Shown here one piece after another: positions 26,101-35,615 of a DNA stretch of 64,000 bases. Origin of the DNA: Drosophila pseudoobscura (taxonomy: Eukaryota > Arthropoda > Insecta > Diptera > Drosophilidae). The translations under genes and the position numbers were made by a program. The stretch spans positions 31,372,001 to 31,436,000 of the forward strand of contig NC_046679.1 of the NCBI RefSeq assembly GCF_009870125.1, written 5' to 3'. Numbering within the stretch: the first letter of the stretch is position 1; every line of letters begins with the position of its first letter. Under the pieces are notes generated by a model that was not told where the DNA came from, searched no databases, and was given only the letters and a program-made list of their open reading frames with translations.

Positions 26101-26560
26101 GCCCGCCTATGGCTATGCCGAGCCGATGTACAATGCCAACTATTACTACGAGAGTGCGGCCAATCAGCAGGCCAGGGCCGTGCCCTATGCCACCTCCACC
26201 GGGGACTATCGGCATCCGTATGGCGACTCGAGTTTTGGCTCCGATTCGGGGTACAGTCACCACACGCCCGCCAGCTCCATCGGCAGGCAGGACTACGATC
26301 TGGCCGAGCCGCAGCTGCAGCAGCTCCAGCAGCTCCAGCAGCCCAAGCAGCCCAGCAAACTGAGCTCCGCCTTGAGCTTTGGCTGGAACAGGGGCAGGGG
26401 CAAGGCCACGCCCATGACGGTTGTGGCGGCCACAGCGACGGCCTCCAGCAACAGCAGTGCCGAGGCCACGAGCCCCAACAACAACAGCAGCGCCTGCTCC
26501 ACGGTCACATCCCAGCTGGAAAATAATAATCCCGCTGCAGCCAGTCTGTCGCCGGCGTAG
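9594..26560 (+). CDS. single-pass membrane protein, unrecognised family (4 coding exons)
   Basis: Coding exons are 9594-9833, 16864-16976, 24158-24419 and 25190-26560, joined by GT-AG introns of phase 0, 2 and 0, giving 661 residues. The start has a good fly context (CACCAAATG). Residues 1-80 are acidic and proline-rich with no signal peptide. One hydrophobic segment lies at about 95-116, followed by KNKRK, so by the positive-inside rule the N-terminus is outside and the long C-terminal part cytoplasmic. Residues 153-204 are very histidine-rich. The tail has NVYEEL (Tyr244), PLYDNR (Tyr402), YNTL (Tyr423), an acidic patch near 249-275, and Asn-, Gln- and Ser-rich low complexity. Residues about 391-490 look the most constrained. 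I cannot name the family; a role as a signalling or adhesion-associated membrane protein is only a guess. The tyrosine motifs suggest SH2 or adaptor contacts. Confidence 0.82.
10257..10740. repeat. AT-rich low-complexity tract, TTTTA-based
   Basis: About 480 bases are dominated by TTTTATTTTA-like units with irregular C insertions. It lies within intron 2 and has no open frame of interest. Confidence 0.8.
11144..11174. repeat. GA microsatellite
   Basis: Fifteen GA units lie in intron 2. Runs of this kind bind GAGA factor or CLAMP in flies; no use here is shown. Confidence 0.9.
14757..14783. repeat. 27-base poly-C tract
   Basis: An uninterrupted C run lies in intron 2. The opposite strand could form a G-quadruplex. 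Its exact length may be unreliable in an assembly. Confidence 0.9.
15740..16345. repeat. diverged tandem triplication, about 180-230 bp units
   Basis: CCAGTGATTTA begins at 15761 and 15938, with a third copy at 16167. Each is followed by AAAATATTTATTT, GAAGACA-like and TTTCAT segments, then ACCAAA and a TCAACCA- or CCAAGAG-containing stretch. Copies are clearly diverged, so the duplication is old. It is intronic and noncoding. Confidence 0.7.
16864..16976 (+). CDS. coding exon 3: transmembrane segment (residues 81-118)
   Basis: This 113-base exon lies between CTTTCAG and GTAAGT. It encodes ILDASLYSSQ followed by about 22 hydrophobic residues and ends within a Lys codon (AA|A). The small exon carries the only membrane span. 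Confidence 0.75.
17280..17610. repeat. diverged tandem duplication, unit about 108 bp
   Basis: GTGGAGCGATAAAAGAAAAC near 17331 recurs as TTGGAGCAATAAAAGTAAAC near 17439. Each is followed by a CAATGGAAAG or CCATGGAAAG block and a CATCATT or CTCATTT block with GAAGC. A partial third copy runs to about 17600. Confidence 0.55.
18630..18930. repeat. diverged tandem duplication, unit about 149 bp
   Basis: GGTTAAGGCTTGAATAAGGG at 18631 matches GGTTAACGCTTGAATAAGGG at 18780. Both are followed by GCTTTT, GAAGA-rich sequence, TTGGAAAAAA-like sequence and CTT(C/T)AATTAT. Confidence 0.65.
23430..23640. repeat. CTC/CTG-rich low-complexity tract
   Basis: Irregular CCTCCT, CTGCCGC and CTTCCTTC units keep several frames open on both strands. 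It is intronic, and the long open frames over it are a composition effect. Confidence 0.65.
23953..24140 (+). repeat. 31-bp pyrimidine-rich tandem repeat beside a splice acceptor
   Basis: TTTGGA or CTTGGA begins at 23955, 23986, 24017 and 24048, exactly 31 bp apart. Two less regular units with AATCAATATCCTT follow, running into the acceptor of coding exon 4 at 24157. Each unit has a TTAAT/TCAAT motif near its middle, similar to a branch point, followed by a pyrimidine tract. Confidence 0.75.
24158..24419 (+). CDS. coding exon 4: basic stop-transfer and His-rich region (residues 118-205)
   Basis: The exon completes the split Lys codon, then encodes NKRKVQNLLPCK, a glycine-rich stretch, and about 50 residues with three His runs (7, 5 and 6). 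It ends in phase 0 at GAG|GTTAGT. Confidence 0.75.
24420..25189 (+). other. intron 4 (770 bp)
   Basis: The donor is GTTAGT at 24420; the acceptor TTTACAG ends at 25189. It starts with CCATGC repeats (24435-24460) and is otherwise unremarkable. Confidence 0.65.
25190..26560 (+). CDS. coding exon 5: cytoplasmic tail (residues 206-661) and stop
   Basis: A 1371-base uninterrupted frame, far longer than chance, has codon-biased GC-rich third positions unlike the surrounding DNA. It includes all the tyrosine motifs, an NNNNNN run, a QLQQLQQLQQ run and a Ser/Asn-rich end. The stop is TAG 26558-26560. Confidence 0.85.
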   Translation: MLQGKSIHYPSGYPMTRSPPFLVSSSPGPDPYRSNDNVYEELGPGRVDSDGESEPPLHSDDDFAEDELSLPGECSFQKESPAAGAGAGPVAAANNTAAPGTTPYHERAGGSGTQGLLQQAPQERHSVLSSGSSTGQDASTATASSGSGSGNNNNNNELLLVRRTPRTRQPRSNPAAQDQDLNNSSSTAEIADLAPLYDNRSNLMSLGYMARSTAPQFYNTLEHEVERRNRINAQLSKAPVPPLSTIYRERIRYPAANQQYPSNSASGLMAATMRARTQPRIVDRRLAAHQHQHHRIHAAPLHQEPAYGYAEPMYNANYYYESAANQQARAVPYATSTGDYRHPYGDSSFGSDSGYSHHTPASSIGRQDYDLAEPQLQQLQQLQQPKQPSKLSSALSFGWNRGRGKATPMTVVAATATASSNSSAEATSPNNNSSACSTVTSQLENNNPAAASLSPA

Positions 26561-26700
26561 ATCCTTTCAGTGTAAATACAGGAATACGTAGGGTATTCCC
26601 CTGTACAGTTAGTCATAGGCTTCCTATATCCCCCCACCCCCTGATCTGCCCTGCGTGTACATCGTCAAAGCAATAGATAATAAATTAAACAAAAGAAGAG
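26561..26700 (+). terminator. proximal 3' UTR with poly(A) signal
   Basis: AATAAA at 26679-26684 lies about 120 bases after the stop codon, followed by an A-rich, then T-rich stretch. It is a plausible first cleavage site of the membrane-protein gene. Confidence 0.5.
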
Positions 26701-27439
26701 AGCCCAAAGTTTCTTGATAGGTTTATTATTATACGGATACGGATACGGAATGGACGGATTGTACGGCCATAAAACAAGTTGTCGCTCTGTTTCAAAAGCA
26801 AAACTTATCGTCTCGAAAGCAAAGAACTTATAGATCCTAAGTGTTTTTCCAATGTGATTGCCAAATTCTACAATATATATATTTAAAAAAACAAAAACAA
26901 CAACAGAACAAAACTAAAAACTACAACTAAAAATTAATTTATAATGACTATCAAATATCCCTTAACTCATACAGTATTTTTAAGTTATTTTTTAATTTTG
27001 TTTGTTATTTTAGTTTTTAAGCGAGAAGAAGATGGTGGAAAAAAACAATGGAAAAAAATGCATAAAAAAACAAACAAAGAAAATCGTTGAAGCGAAGTTC
27101 AACAGAAAATATACCAAAATATCAGAAAAACAAAAACACAATACAAAAAAACAAATTGGCTTTTTTAATTTTTTAAATAAAAGCTTCTTTAAATATTGGA
27201 AACTTTTAGGAAGAAGCAGGTATAGATAGATCTCATAATTTAGGCGCAGAAAATGGTACTTTTCTTTATTAATAGTTTCAGGGCAAAATTTAATTGAAAT
27301 GGGTTTAATTTTAGAGTTTTTACAGACAAAAATTCCATGGGATTATAAAATATTCCTCTTTTATTGCTCAGTGGCTCCCCTTGCTGGCCAATGTGTTCAT
27401 GTTTGGTACTAAAGCTCTGGCGCTGTAAAGACTCTAATT

Positions 27440-27770
27440 TAATAGCATACTTTTGAGCGGATACAGCAGCACTAGCCGTTTCAGAGCATACTTTTGGGAG
27501 ACGCATATTATATATCTATTAGTGTGGCATACTTTTGGGGAGCGCTGCAAAAACTTTTTTATTTTCCACAGCCAATTCTTATACTTAACAGAACACTGTC
27601 ACTTTTAACAGGAACTTACCACTCTAACATTTTTCTTTTGGGCGGAACCTATGAAATATCAAAGAATGTGGCATACTTTTGTGGTGTCGCTGCACAACTT
27701 CTCTTTTATTTTCCCCAGCCAATTCTTATACTTAACAGAACACTGCCACTTTGAACAGAAACTTAACATT
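27440..27770. repeat. 144-bp tandem duplication with GCATACTTTTG motifs
   Basis: GTGGCATACTTTTG at 27524 recurs at 27668, and the following about 95 bases are closely alike, including AGCCAATTCTTATACTTAAC in both. GCATACTTTTG also occurs at about 27448 and 27487, making four copies in all. Confidence 0.8.
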
Positions 27771-28091
27771 ACAGAAAGACTTTCTATTTTTAATATAATT
27801 TTTATTTCCAGCAAACTTAAATGCATTTAACCCAAAGCCTTGACACACACACACTTAGAGGCTCGAACAAGACTGTTTAAATATATATTATATGAATAAT
27901 AACTAAAACATATTTTACTTATTGCCGAAACAATAACAATAATAAACTGTATAAACGGAAATCTAGCGGTTAAGGCTTGTGTAAAAACGAAAAGAAAAAC
28001 TAAAAACACCCATTAGGTATATCGAGTGAACCATTTTTAGGCGGGCAGCAACCCTTGCATTCCCCGAAAAGCACTTGCTAGGTTGTAACCC

Positions 28092-28978
28092 TGTACATAG
28101 CGGGAGGTGAGGACCGCCAGGACCTACTCCTGCACAGCCATCGAAATGTATAGCCCATAGCCATAAACCCTCTAGCGTCATGAAGCGAAAAATGTTAAAT
28201 TTTCTTAAATGAGCACAATGCAATGTATCCTATAAAACGTAGTCTATACATATACATATACATACCATACCATATAGCTTAGAATCGAAAGCCTACCTAC
28301 CCCGCCCCCTCTAAATCGGATAGCACCCCCCCTAGCTTAGAATAAGCTTCTTTCAGCCATCTCTGCCATCAAATACGATATGCAATAATTGCTTTAGATC
28401 AAGTTCAAGTCGTTGTGATTTTCGGAAATCCCTAAAACATATATATAAAGCGTATAGAACCCCAGTAAACAAAACAAAAAAAAAAACAACTATGTAAATG
28501 CAGTAGCACAATCATCCAAAGCGAGTGACAAGCAAAAAAACACAAAAAAAAGCTTAAACAGGTCTTAAAAACACACACATACATTCGAGTAGGCGATACT
28601 TATACCTTTCTTCAAAAAATCAGATGGAAAATCGAGTTTCAATAGCTTAAATATGGCTATGGTTTTTTTGATTTTTGATTGATTTTCTGTTTTTCAGTTG
28701 AATTTTACATATCAAAGATCGTATTTATGTAATATAGCACACCTGGTTTCTAATACTATCAATATCAGTACAAACAAATAGATACAACCTTTTAGCCATC
28801 AGAAGCGAAAGTTTTTTCTCCATCAAAAGCCTGTACATACGGATAAGACACACACATTTTGCCGTAGCTCTTCCAAAATAAAAACCAAAAAATATTAAGC
28901 TAAAAATGTTACAAAATAAAAATTATAACTAGAATTTTTAAGTTAGGAAATCAATTGAATGAAATTTAATTGTACATA
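28092..28978 (+). promoter_or_regulatory. three Pumilio-type sites (TGTACATA)
   Basis: TGTACATA occurs at 28092-28099, 28832-28839 and 28971-28978, matching the Pumilio recognition TGTANATA. They would only act if this region is in the 3' UTR of the upstream gene. The same 8-mer occurs a few times elsewhere in the window. Confidence 0.3.
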
Positions 28979-29350
28979 AATTGTTTTCCTGTTTTATTTC
29001 CCACAAACAAAAAGAAACCCTTTGGACAGCATATCAAAGCCCATGACTCTACCATAAGGATTTAAATAATTTTCTACCGCTTAGACTTTATATGAAAGGA
29101 GGATCTCTTTTCAATTTCGTATGCAAAAGAGTGGTAAAAAAAAAGTAAAAACGATTTAATCGAATTTATAATGTTTAATGGCAGTTAATCGAAGTAAAAA
29201 CAGCAAACATCTACATATAAATATCAATTAAATTAACTAAAATGATTAGCAATTAATTAAATGCCCCCGAAAAATAGTTAGTTTATAAATTTTTTATGTA
29301 CAACCAATTTAACAATTAGTTTCACCTTTTTCTATAAGCCAATATGGATA

Positions 29351-30622
29351 AATAATTAAAAGAAATGACCGAAACAAAAAAAAAACTGAATCAAATTATG
29401 GAAATACCAAAAAAAATGAGTGTGGTTTTTTTTTCCTTTGGCTGGAGGCACCCTGTGTGTGTGCGTGGCGGAAATTAATTGCGGCTGCCGCAAAGTAGGC
29501 AACAGAAAAGCGTAGAAATGCAAGAACCAATTAGCATACTCTCCGGCGCTGCTGCCGACAGAGGCGGGGCTGTGGCTGTGATATGTGACGCATTGCCTAC
29601 ATTGAGCAGGAATTAACAAGCAGCAGCAGGCGTATCATAGAGAGGAGCTGCAGAAAAGAAAAACGAAAGCAGCAGGCACCAGGCAGCATCTTAAGTACTG
29701 GCTAAACGAGGAAGAAGCTGGAGTACTGCTTCCTAGGCTGGGTTCGCCAAAAGCCACTTTTACAACATTTCCAAGTGGCTAGAATTCCAAGGGGCCTAGA
29801 ATAGTCATAGATATTCTAGATATGGAATCTGATAGATATTAATCAGGGATCTCCAGCATTTTGGCACAGAAAACACTCCTTAAAGCAGAGGATTGCTCTC
29901 TACAGTGTTCAATTCTTTCACTTTCGTTCAGCATCTTTCCAAAACGGGCAAAAGCCACCACTCATTGGATGCACCTGAGCTCCTTCCCCGTTTAGCCAGT
30001 ACTCAAAGTAGCAGTACCCCTACAGAGAGGCAGAGCGAGACGGTGAGAGTGAAAGGCAGCTCAGAGGCGAAGGCGTAAATCTGCAGCAAATTAAATATGC
30101 GCGCGTGTGTGTCGGAACGGAGAAGGGGATGGGGGACGGGGGTGGAGCCGCAGCGGCAGGAGGGGGGGACTAGTGCGGGGTGCTACTGCGTTTGTTTTGG
30201 CGCTTGTGCATGCAGTTAATGTGCTTATTTTAAAATTTAAATTGGCTTGCGCAGTGCGCCCTTGAGTAGGAGCCCTTCACAGTAGAAGGGAGGCGGCGGT
30301 GGTGGGGGGAGGGGAGAAAGCAGTCATCATTTACATATGTGTGGCGGGGTAGGGGGTGTGTGTGTGTTTGCGTTGAGGCTCCAACCAAGATTCACTTAAA
30401 TAGAAAGTTTGCATTGCGCTTTTTCGTCGTCCTTTTTTGCAGCTACAAAGTATATTATATGGCAAGGTAAGGGCGGTACGGCGCTTAACGTAGATTAGTT
30501 TATATTTGTGACTCGCTTTTTCCCCTCTTTCATTCTTTTTTGCTGTTATAATGCAACTGAAACCGTTTATGGCTGCCAGTCTGCTTGTCAGTGCTTGGCA
30601 CTGCTTTACCTACACTTTAATG
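29351..30622. other. intergenic, no gene recognised
   Basis: Mixed-composition DNA with CAGCAG-type patches (29620-29690), G-rich runs (30120-30180, 30290-30355) and GT repeats (30355-30370). Short open frames have no family resemblance. Confidence 0.5.
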
Positions 30623-30913
30623 TACCTTGTTCTGCTCCTACGTCTTGGACTTGTTCCGCTCTTGCTTCTCCTCCTTCTTGCACTTGCTCTACTCTCGCTT
30701 CTCCGCCTTCCTGCTTTTATTTCGCTCCCGCTACACCTCCTTCTTGCACTGATTCCGCCCTGCCTTCTGCTTCTTCTTGCACTGATTCCGCTCTCGCTTC
30801 TCCTCCTTCTTGGCATTATTCCGCTCTTCCTCCTCCTCCTTCTAGCACTTTGTCCGCTCTCGCTTCTCCGCCTTCTTGCCTTTACTCCCCTCTCACTCCT
30901 CCTCCTTCTGGCA
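30623..30913. repeat. 33-bp minisatellite, 8 full units plus a degenerate one
   Basis: Full units run from 30650 to 30913. A typical unit contains ATTCCGCTCTCGCTTCTCC then TCCTTCTTGCA. The unit is a multiple of three, so several frames stay open: a Leu-rich hydrophobic frame from ATG 30551, a PPSCTDSALAS-repeat frame, and an Arg/Ser-rich frame on the minus strand. No splice or family evidence supports any of them as a gene. Confidence 0.85.
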
Positions 30914-32250
30914 AGCTGCTTCCTCTCTCGCTCTTACGTTTTTCTTTAGTTTTGCATAAGGCTCTAGCTGTAATTAACAGTTACTTGCAGTGAGACCATA
31001 GCTTGCGGCAGTCAGAGAGAGAGAGAGCGAGAGCGTGCAAAGCTAGTGTTCGAGTTTGTGTATGTGTGAGTGTGTGGGAGTGTGCCACGGATATGTTTGC
31101 ATTAAGATAAACAACTTAATTATTTTCGCAGTGTGAATGTGGCTGCACTTTTGCTGCGGTTAAAAAAGGGAGTAAAAGACAGCGGCGGAGAGAGCTTGCA
31201 AGCGGCAGAGTGGTGGAAAGAGCTTGCCAGCGGGAGAGCTGCGGAGTGCGAGCGGAGAGAGCGCCGCTCAAGCATGTTTGCTGTTAATGAAAGAAGATTC
31301 AAAGCTCTCCTCGAGCTAATTAAATAAAATGAAGATAGTGCGTGCCGCGTGTAAGGAGACTTGTAATAAATGCGATCAATTAGAGCTTCAACAGAGTGAA
31401 GGCCAAAGGAATAGCGAAAGTGAAGCTGAAGTACAGTAAAAGCTCTATTAAAAGAACCCAAGGGAAAAATCTGGGTCCATATAGCAAGAAAACATTAATC
31501 ACTAAGGAATAAATTACCAGACAACAGAAATTTCCACAATCTTTTCTATAAATAAAAAGATTATAGAGTGCCAGACAAGAATGATATCACTGAAAAATAT
31601 ACCGCACAAGTCGCAGCTCTTGCTTGCCCCACACAAAGGCCACGCAATTGATTTAAATTCCTTTCAATTTGTTCCACAAACATTACCCACAATCATACAA
31701 ATTTCTGATACAAATAAAAAGTTTTCCATTTTCTAAAAATAAATTAAGAGAATTCAGCGAAGCATAAAATAAAACTTATAATTTCCAAGAAAACTGACCT
31801 CGACAAGACGCTGGAAAACAAGCAGAACCAAGGTTGACTTTGAAAATCCACTTAAAGACACTCAAGGCGCTCATTATTTATTTATTATTTTAAACGAGAA
31901 ATTAATTGCAAACAAATTAAGTCAAGGAAATGCATTTAAAGCGAGATTTAAATAATAAATAAATAGATAATAAATTATCTAGATAGATAATATTTTCGTG
32001 AAAATATACAATTTTACGGCAAAATAATGATCTAAAATGTTTTATTATTATATATAATATAATGTAATATAATATAATATAATATTTATTTATTTTATAT
32101 ATTAATATGTATAATATATTCCGCCATGGCATACGCAGAATTGCTTATAGAGGCGGCCACTTAATTGATATTGTTTTCAAAACATATTCTAAATATATCA
32201 TAAAGAGCCAAACCAAATAAAAATACCTCACTTATGGAAATCGGTAATCG
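30914..32250. other. intergenic, no gene recognised
   Basis: GA-rich DNA at 31013-31040 and GT-rich at 31055-31085. A GC-rich patch at 31185-31275 has AGAGCTTGCAAGCGG and AGAGCTTGCCAGCGG as a direct repeat. After 31500 the sequence is AT-rich, with TATAAT runs at 32040-32115. Confidence 0.5.
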
Positions 32251-32517
32251 GTGTAAAATCTCAACCAGATCGTATAATTATTATAGCCAGAATGAAGAAA
32301 ACAATTTCATTCTTTCTCGCTCTGTCTCTCTCTGACACACAGGTTTCATGGTCGGTTTTGCCAATTGCAAAATATGAGTTCAAGGATCTCAGAACCCATA
32401 CTCTTTGTCGTGTCGTTTAATATTAGCGGCGTCTGCCGGAGGAGAGCCATACTGACTAAGTATCGGGTATAAATGTAGAGTTGCGGTCTCCGCAGCAACT
32501 CACAACGTTCCCCCTCG
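32251..32517 (+). mobile_element. DINE-1-like element, 5'-truncated and internally deleted
   Basis: It matches the 359-1479 copy from about 775 to 955, then jumps to its 1360-1479 part, losing about 400 bases. It keeps GTATCGGGTATA, the terminal hairpin and the CCCCCTCG end followed by T. Confidence 0.75.
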
Positions 32518-34068
32518 TTTTAGTTAAATAGATGGCGCACCCTGTATATACATATAATATTATATTTTATTATTTATCCACAACTAGTTCTGTTTTTACA
32601 CAGTATTTTTTTACACGGGTTTTTAGGAACCAGTCTACAAATAAAAATCTAAAAAAAGGATTCGGTGTAGTAATATTTTATATATATTATTATATTATTA
32701 TAAATTCTAAGGGGAACACCCAATTATATTCTATTCCTTGTCAATTTGTCGCATAAATCTACCGTGTAAAAACACAATTAGGTGCAATATTATATTATAT
32801 ATATAATTATTTTATTATAAATTACAAATGGAACACCCAATTATTTTCTATTCCTTGTCAATCTGTCGCATTAAAGAAAACCTAAACTCTTTACTGCCAT
32901 AGAGACACGAAGCTAATTAGTTGTTGAGCTGTGCACAGTTCTGGCACCATTTTGTGTTAATCAAAAGTTTACGGGGTCACACTCTCCACCTGCAGAAAAC
33001 CCCCTGCTGCAAAAACATTCTACTGCACCGAAAACAATTCGAAAAGTTGTGCTTGGCAGAGGAGCGTTTTGTCATTCATTACAAAATTTTCACACATGCC
33101 CCAATTAAATTATTTAGACACACACACACACCTGCACCTACACCTACACATATCGCTACACGACAGAGAGAACTCGAAATAGTTTTAATTAAATAATAGA
33201 TACACCCTTGTAGTAGCAAAAACTCTTCTTTTTTGGCAAAAGTTTGGCGAGCAAGGGAAACGAAACGAAACGACTCCCAAGACAAAAGCCTATGGCCGAA
33301 TAACGGTAAATGTGTGTCAACTGTACCTGGAAAAGTGTCAGCAAAAGTTCTCGCTCTCTCTCTCTCTCTCTGCACGAAAGAGCTTGTAAGACATTTAAAA
33401 TTAATGCGATATAGAGGTGTTTGAGAGCTTACAAGACACGAGCCTGAAGACAAGTCGAAGACATGAAGACGTTAACATAATCGTCTCCCCTGAGAGGTGC
33501 TTTTCAACACTGTTTAAAGAAGTTTCAACTTTAAAGTTTTAGTACAGAAGGCTCCCGAAAGTGGGTCATTGAAAACTACTGCACTACGCGTGGTTTAGAC
33601 CAAGATTTGAGGTCCAATCTGTGTTGCAAAAGTACCCCTAATGAGACATGGCGAGACCTATGCTCTTGAATTGTTTGCCAATCACTCGAGGGGTCTTATC
33701 ACAAAAAAAAGAAAGATATCGCAGTCACAAGTTACACAATTATCAGATCAGTGGGCAGGCTAATTGCGGGCCACACTTTCCACACTGATGGACTCAACGG
33801 ACAATCACATGTCACTCATACAAAGTGCCATAATTCCAAGAAATAACAAGACAGAACGATTAAGCTAATGCTAGCAAATATTTAGAGAGCAGGTTAAGAG
33901 AAGAGCTACTATTCTAAATGATCTTTGCAGTCTGGACATTATCCAACACAGGTGACTCATGGTTTATCATCGTTGAACTGGAGAGCTTTAAGATATCACG
34001 GTTTGATTGATTACCGACTGACGTCGTGCGCATGACAATCCTCGTTGGGTTTATGACTGGTCGCCACC
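32518..34068. other. intergenic region upstream of the first lipocalin
   Basis: No gene recognised. CA repeats lie at 33118-33130 and a CT run at 33352-33372. It probably includes the regulatory DNA of the lipocalin at 34114. Confidence 0.5.
32685..32876. repeat. 117-bp tandem duplication
   Basis: GGAACACCCAATTAT at 32713 recurs at 32830, each followed by TTCTATTCCTTGTCAAT and TGTCGCAT, and each preceded by a TATAT/ATTATA-rich stretch. Confidence 0.75.
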
Positions 34069-34091
34069 TCAGTCGCTGATCTGAGGCCGAG
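34069..34091 (+). promoter_or_regulatory. candidate initiator with MTE-like CGAG
   Basis: TCAGTC at 34069-34074 matches the fly Inr and puts +1 at A34071, 43 bases before the ATG. CGAG at 34088-34091 sits at +18, the start position of the motif ten element, but the rest of that motif is weak. There is no TATA box. Confidence 0.4.
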
Positions 34092-34113
34092 TTACAAACA
34101 ACATATACGCATA

Positions 34114-34937
34114 ATGTTGCCCAAAAGTCAAGTTTTGGGTGTGGTCTGCCTTCTGCTGGTCGTACTGCTGGGGGATCACACCGCAGTAGCTCAAAATGAT
34201 GTTGTAAAGGCCTGTAATTTGAGCACAAGTATTGCCTTGGATTTGGATAAGGTGAGGGAGAGATGGTGCCGCAGGATCCATACATACTCGTATAACACCC
34301 AAGACAATCCCGAATATCCTTCTGTAGTTTGCTGGCATTTGGTGGGAGGTTGCCCGTCTGCCATCCACCACTTATTTCTGCACTGAAGTGAATATTACCG
34401 TCTTGGATAAGCCCAAAGATAATGTTTTAATCGCCACGACCTATGGCGTATCGCCGGACTATCCGTGGGTCAATCAAACGATGAACGCCACCCTGACAGT
34501 GGCGAACTTTACAGAGGAACAAGATGGCTACAATTTTACGTACTGGAATCCACCCAACTACTCGCCGTACACCTTGTTCAAGGTGCTGAATACCGATTAC
34601 ACGGACTTTGCCTTCATCTGCGGCTACACCAATGCCACGGATAATGGGACATCGTTTGGTTTGGTCCTCACCCGAGATCGTACACCCAGCACCGATACAT
34701 TGAACCAACTCGAGGGCAATGCGTCAGCCAATTTTCCCTTCAACTTCCTAAACGGCAGCATGTCCGCGATCACTCAGGGCGCAACGTATGTATTCGGATC
34801 GATCCATTATATCTTATGGTCATAGTTTTGTTTTTTCCAGTTGCTATGCCCCCAGCAGTGCCAATCCCCTGACGATGATCTCCGTTTTCCTGTTGGCTGT
34901 GACTGGACTTTTGTGTCTACTGGAGGCTCGTCATTAA
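34114..34937 (+). CDS. lipocalin, secreted and probably GPI-anchored (3 exons)
   Basis: Exons are 34114-34251, 34328-34785 and 34841-34937 (introns of 76 and 55 bp, phase 0 and 2), giving 230 residues. Residues 1-27 form a signal peptide (hydrophobic [13 protein letters not shown]). The lipocalin first conserved region [10 protein letters not shown] starts exon 2, followed by [13 protein letters not shown] (second region) and [10 protein letters not shown] (third). Four cysteines match those of the downstream paralogue and could form two disulfides. There are eleven N-X-S/T sites. The C-terminus is hydrophobic ([17 protein letters not shown]), suggesting GPI attachment as in Lazarillo. Lipocalins bind small hydrophobic ligands; the ligand here is unknown. 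Exon 1 alone reads on into a false frame through the short intron, so the phase match to the paralogue was used to set the splice. Confidence 0.85.
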
Positions 34938-35019
34938 ATCTTATTTGAATTGTGGGTTTGTTCAAGTGAAAAGCTAGTAGATTATAAGTGATTGAAGCGT
35001 TGTTCAACACTTTTCGGGC

Positions 35020-35025
35020 AATAAA
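35020..35025 (+). terminator. poly(A) signal of first lipocalin
   Basis: AATAAA lies 83 bases after the stop codon, followed by a GT- and T-rich stretch. Confidence 0.6.
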
Positions 35026-35139
35026 GAACAGCAGAGGGAGTGTGTGATTTCGAATTTTATGTTTTTTTTTCAATTAAACCCAAACCTTTTTTTACTCACA
35101 TTTCATTAGTTTTATTGGCCTTAACCAACACTTTTCAAA

Positions 35140-35615
35140 AAGTTAAGAGCATTACTCAACACTGGAGAATATTGATCAACTCTGATTCACACTAAGAACT
35201 GATCGAAATGAATGCTAACAGCGCTACTCAACACTGAAAAACATTAATCAACACTTAAGAGAATTAATCAACACTGAACCACAATTAAATCTGTTAAAGG
35301 CACCTTCAAAGAGCGCTACTTAACATTGATCAAAACTTATCAGAACTGTAGAGCATTACTCAAAACTGATCGAAGATACAGCTTATATAGCACTAGTCGA
35401 CACTGATCAAAACTGATCAAAACTGATCAACACTGAAGAGCATTAATCAACTCTGATTCACACTTAAAATTGATTGAAAAGGCTTCTAAAAACGCTACTC
35501 AACACTGAAACACATTAATCAACACTGAAAAGAATCAACACTAATCCAAAATTAAAACTGATCAAAGCGACTGCAAAGAGCCTTACCTAACATAGATCAA
35601 AACTACCCTTTCGGA
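35140..35615. repeat. array of AACACTGATCA-like units with a 270-bp higher-order duplication
   Basis: Short units such as CAACACTGA and GATCAAAACT recur more than twenty times. On top of this a longer block is duplicated: CAACTCTGATTCACACT at 35178 recurs as CAACTCTGATTCACACT at 35448, with similar sequence for about 165 bases downstream. The perfect trio AAACTGATCA at 35401-35430 looks like the most recent expansion. Confidence 0.75.

Larger units (their letters stand above)
26701..29350 (+). other. AT-rich downstream region, candidate extended 3' UTR
   Basis: No coding frame is recognised. The first kilobase has many A-rich runs and a tandem repeat. The part after 28000 is less repetitive and has three TGTACATA sites and further AATAAA motifs (for example near 28878 and 28913). 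Long 3' UTRs are common in fly neural genes, so this may be the distal UTR; no direct evidence. Confidence 0.3.

Noticed and set aside
25358..26263. 301-codon open frame on the minus strand
   Set aside because: It is the antisense shadow of coding exon 5, whose GC-rich third positions keep the opposite strand open.
34114..34386. 90-codon frame reading through lipocalin intron 1
   Set aside because: The paralogue at 36986 shows an intron of the same phase at this point. Splicing 34251 to 34328 restores the GIWWEVAR motif.
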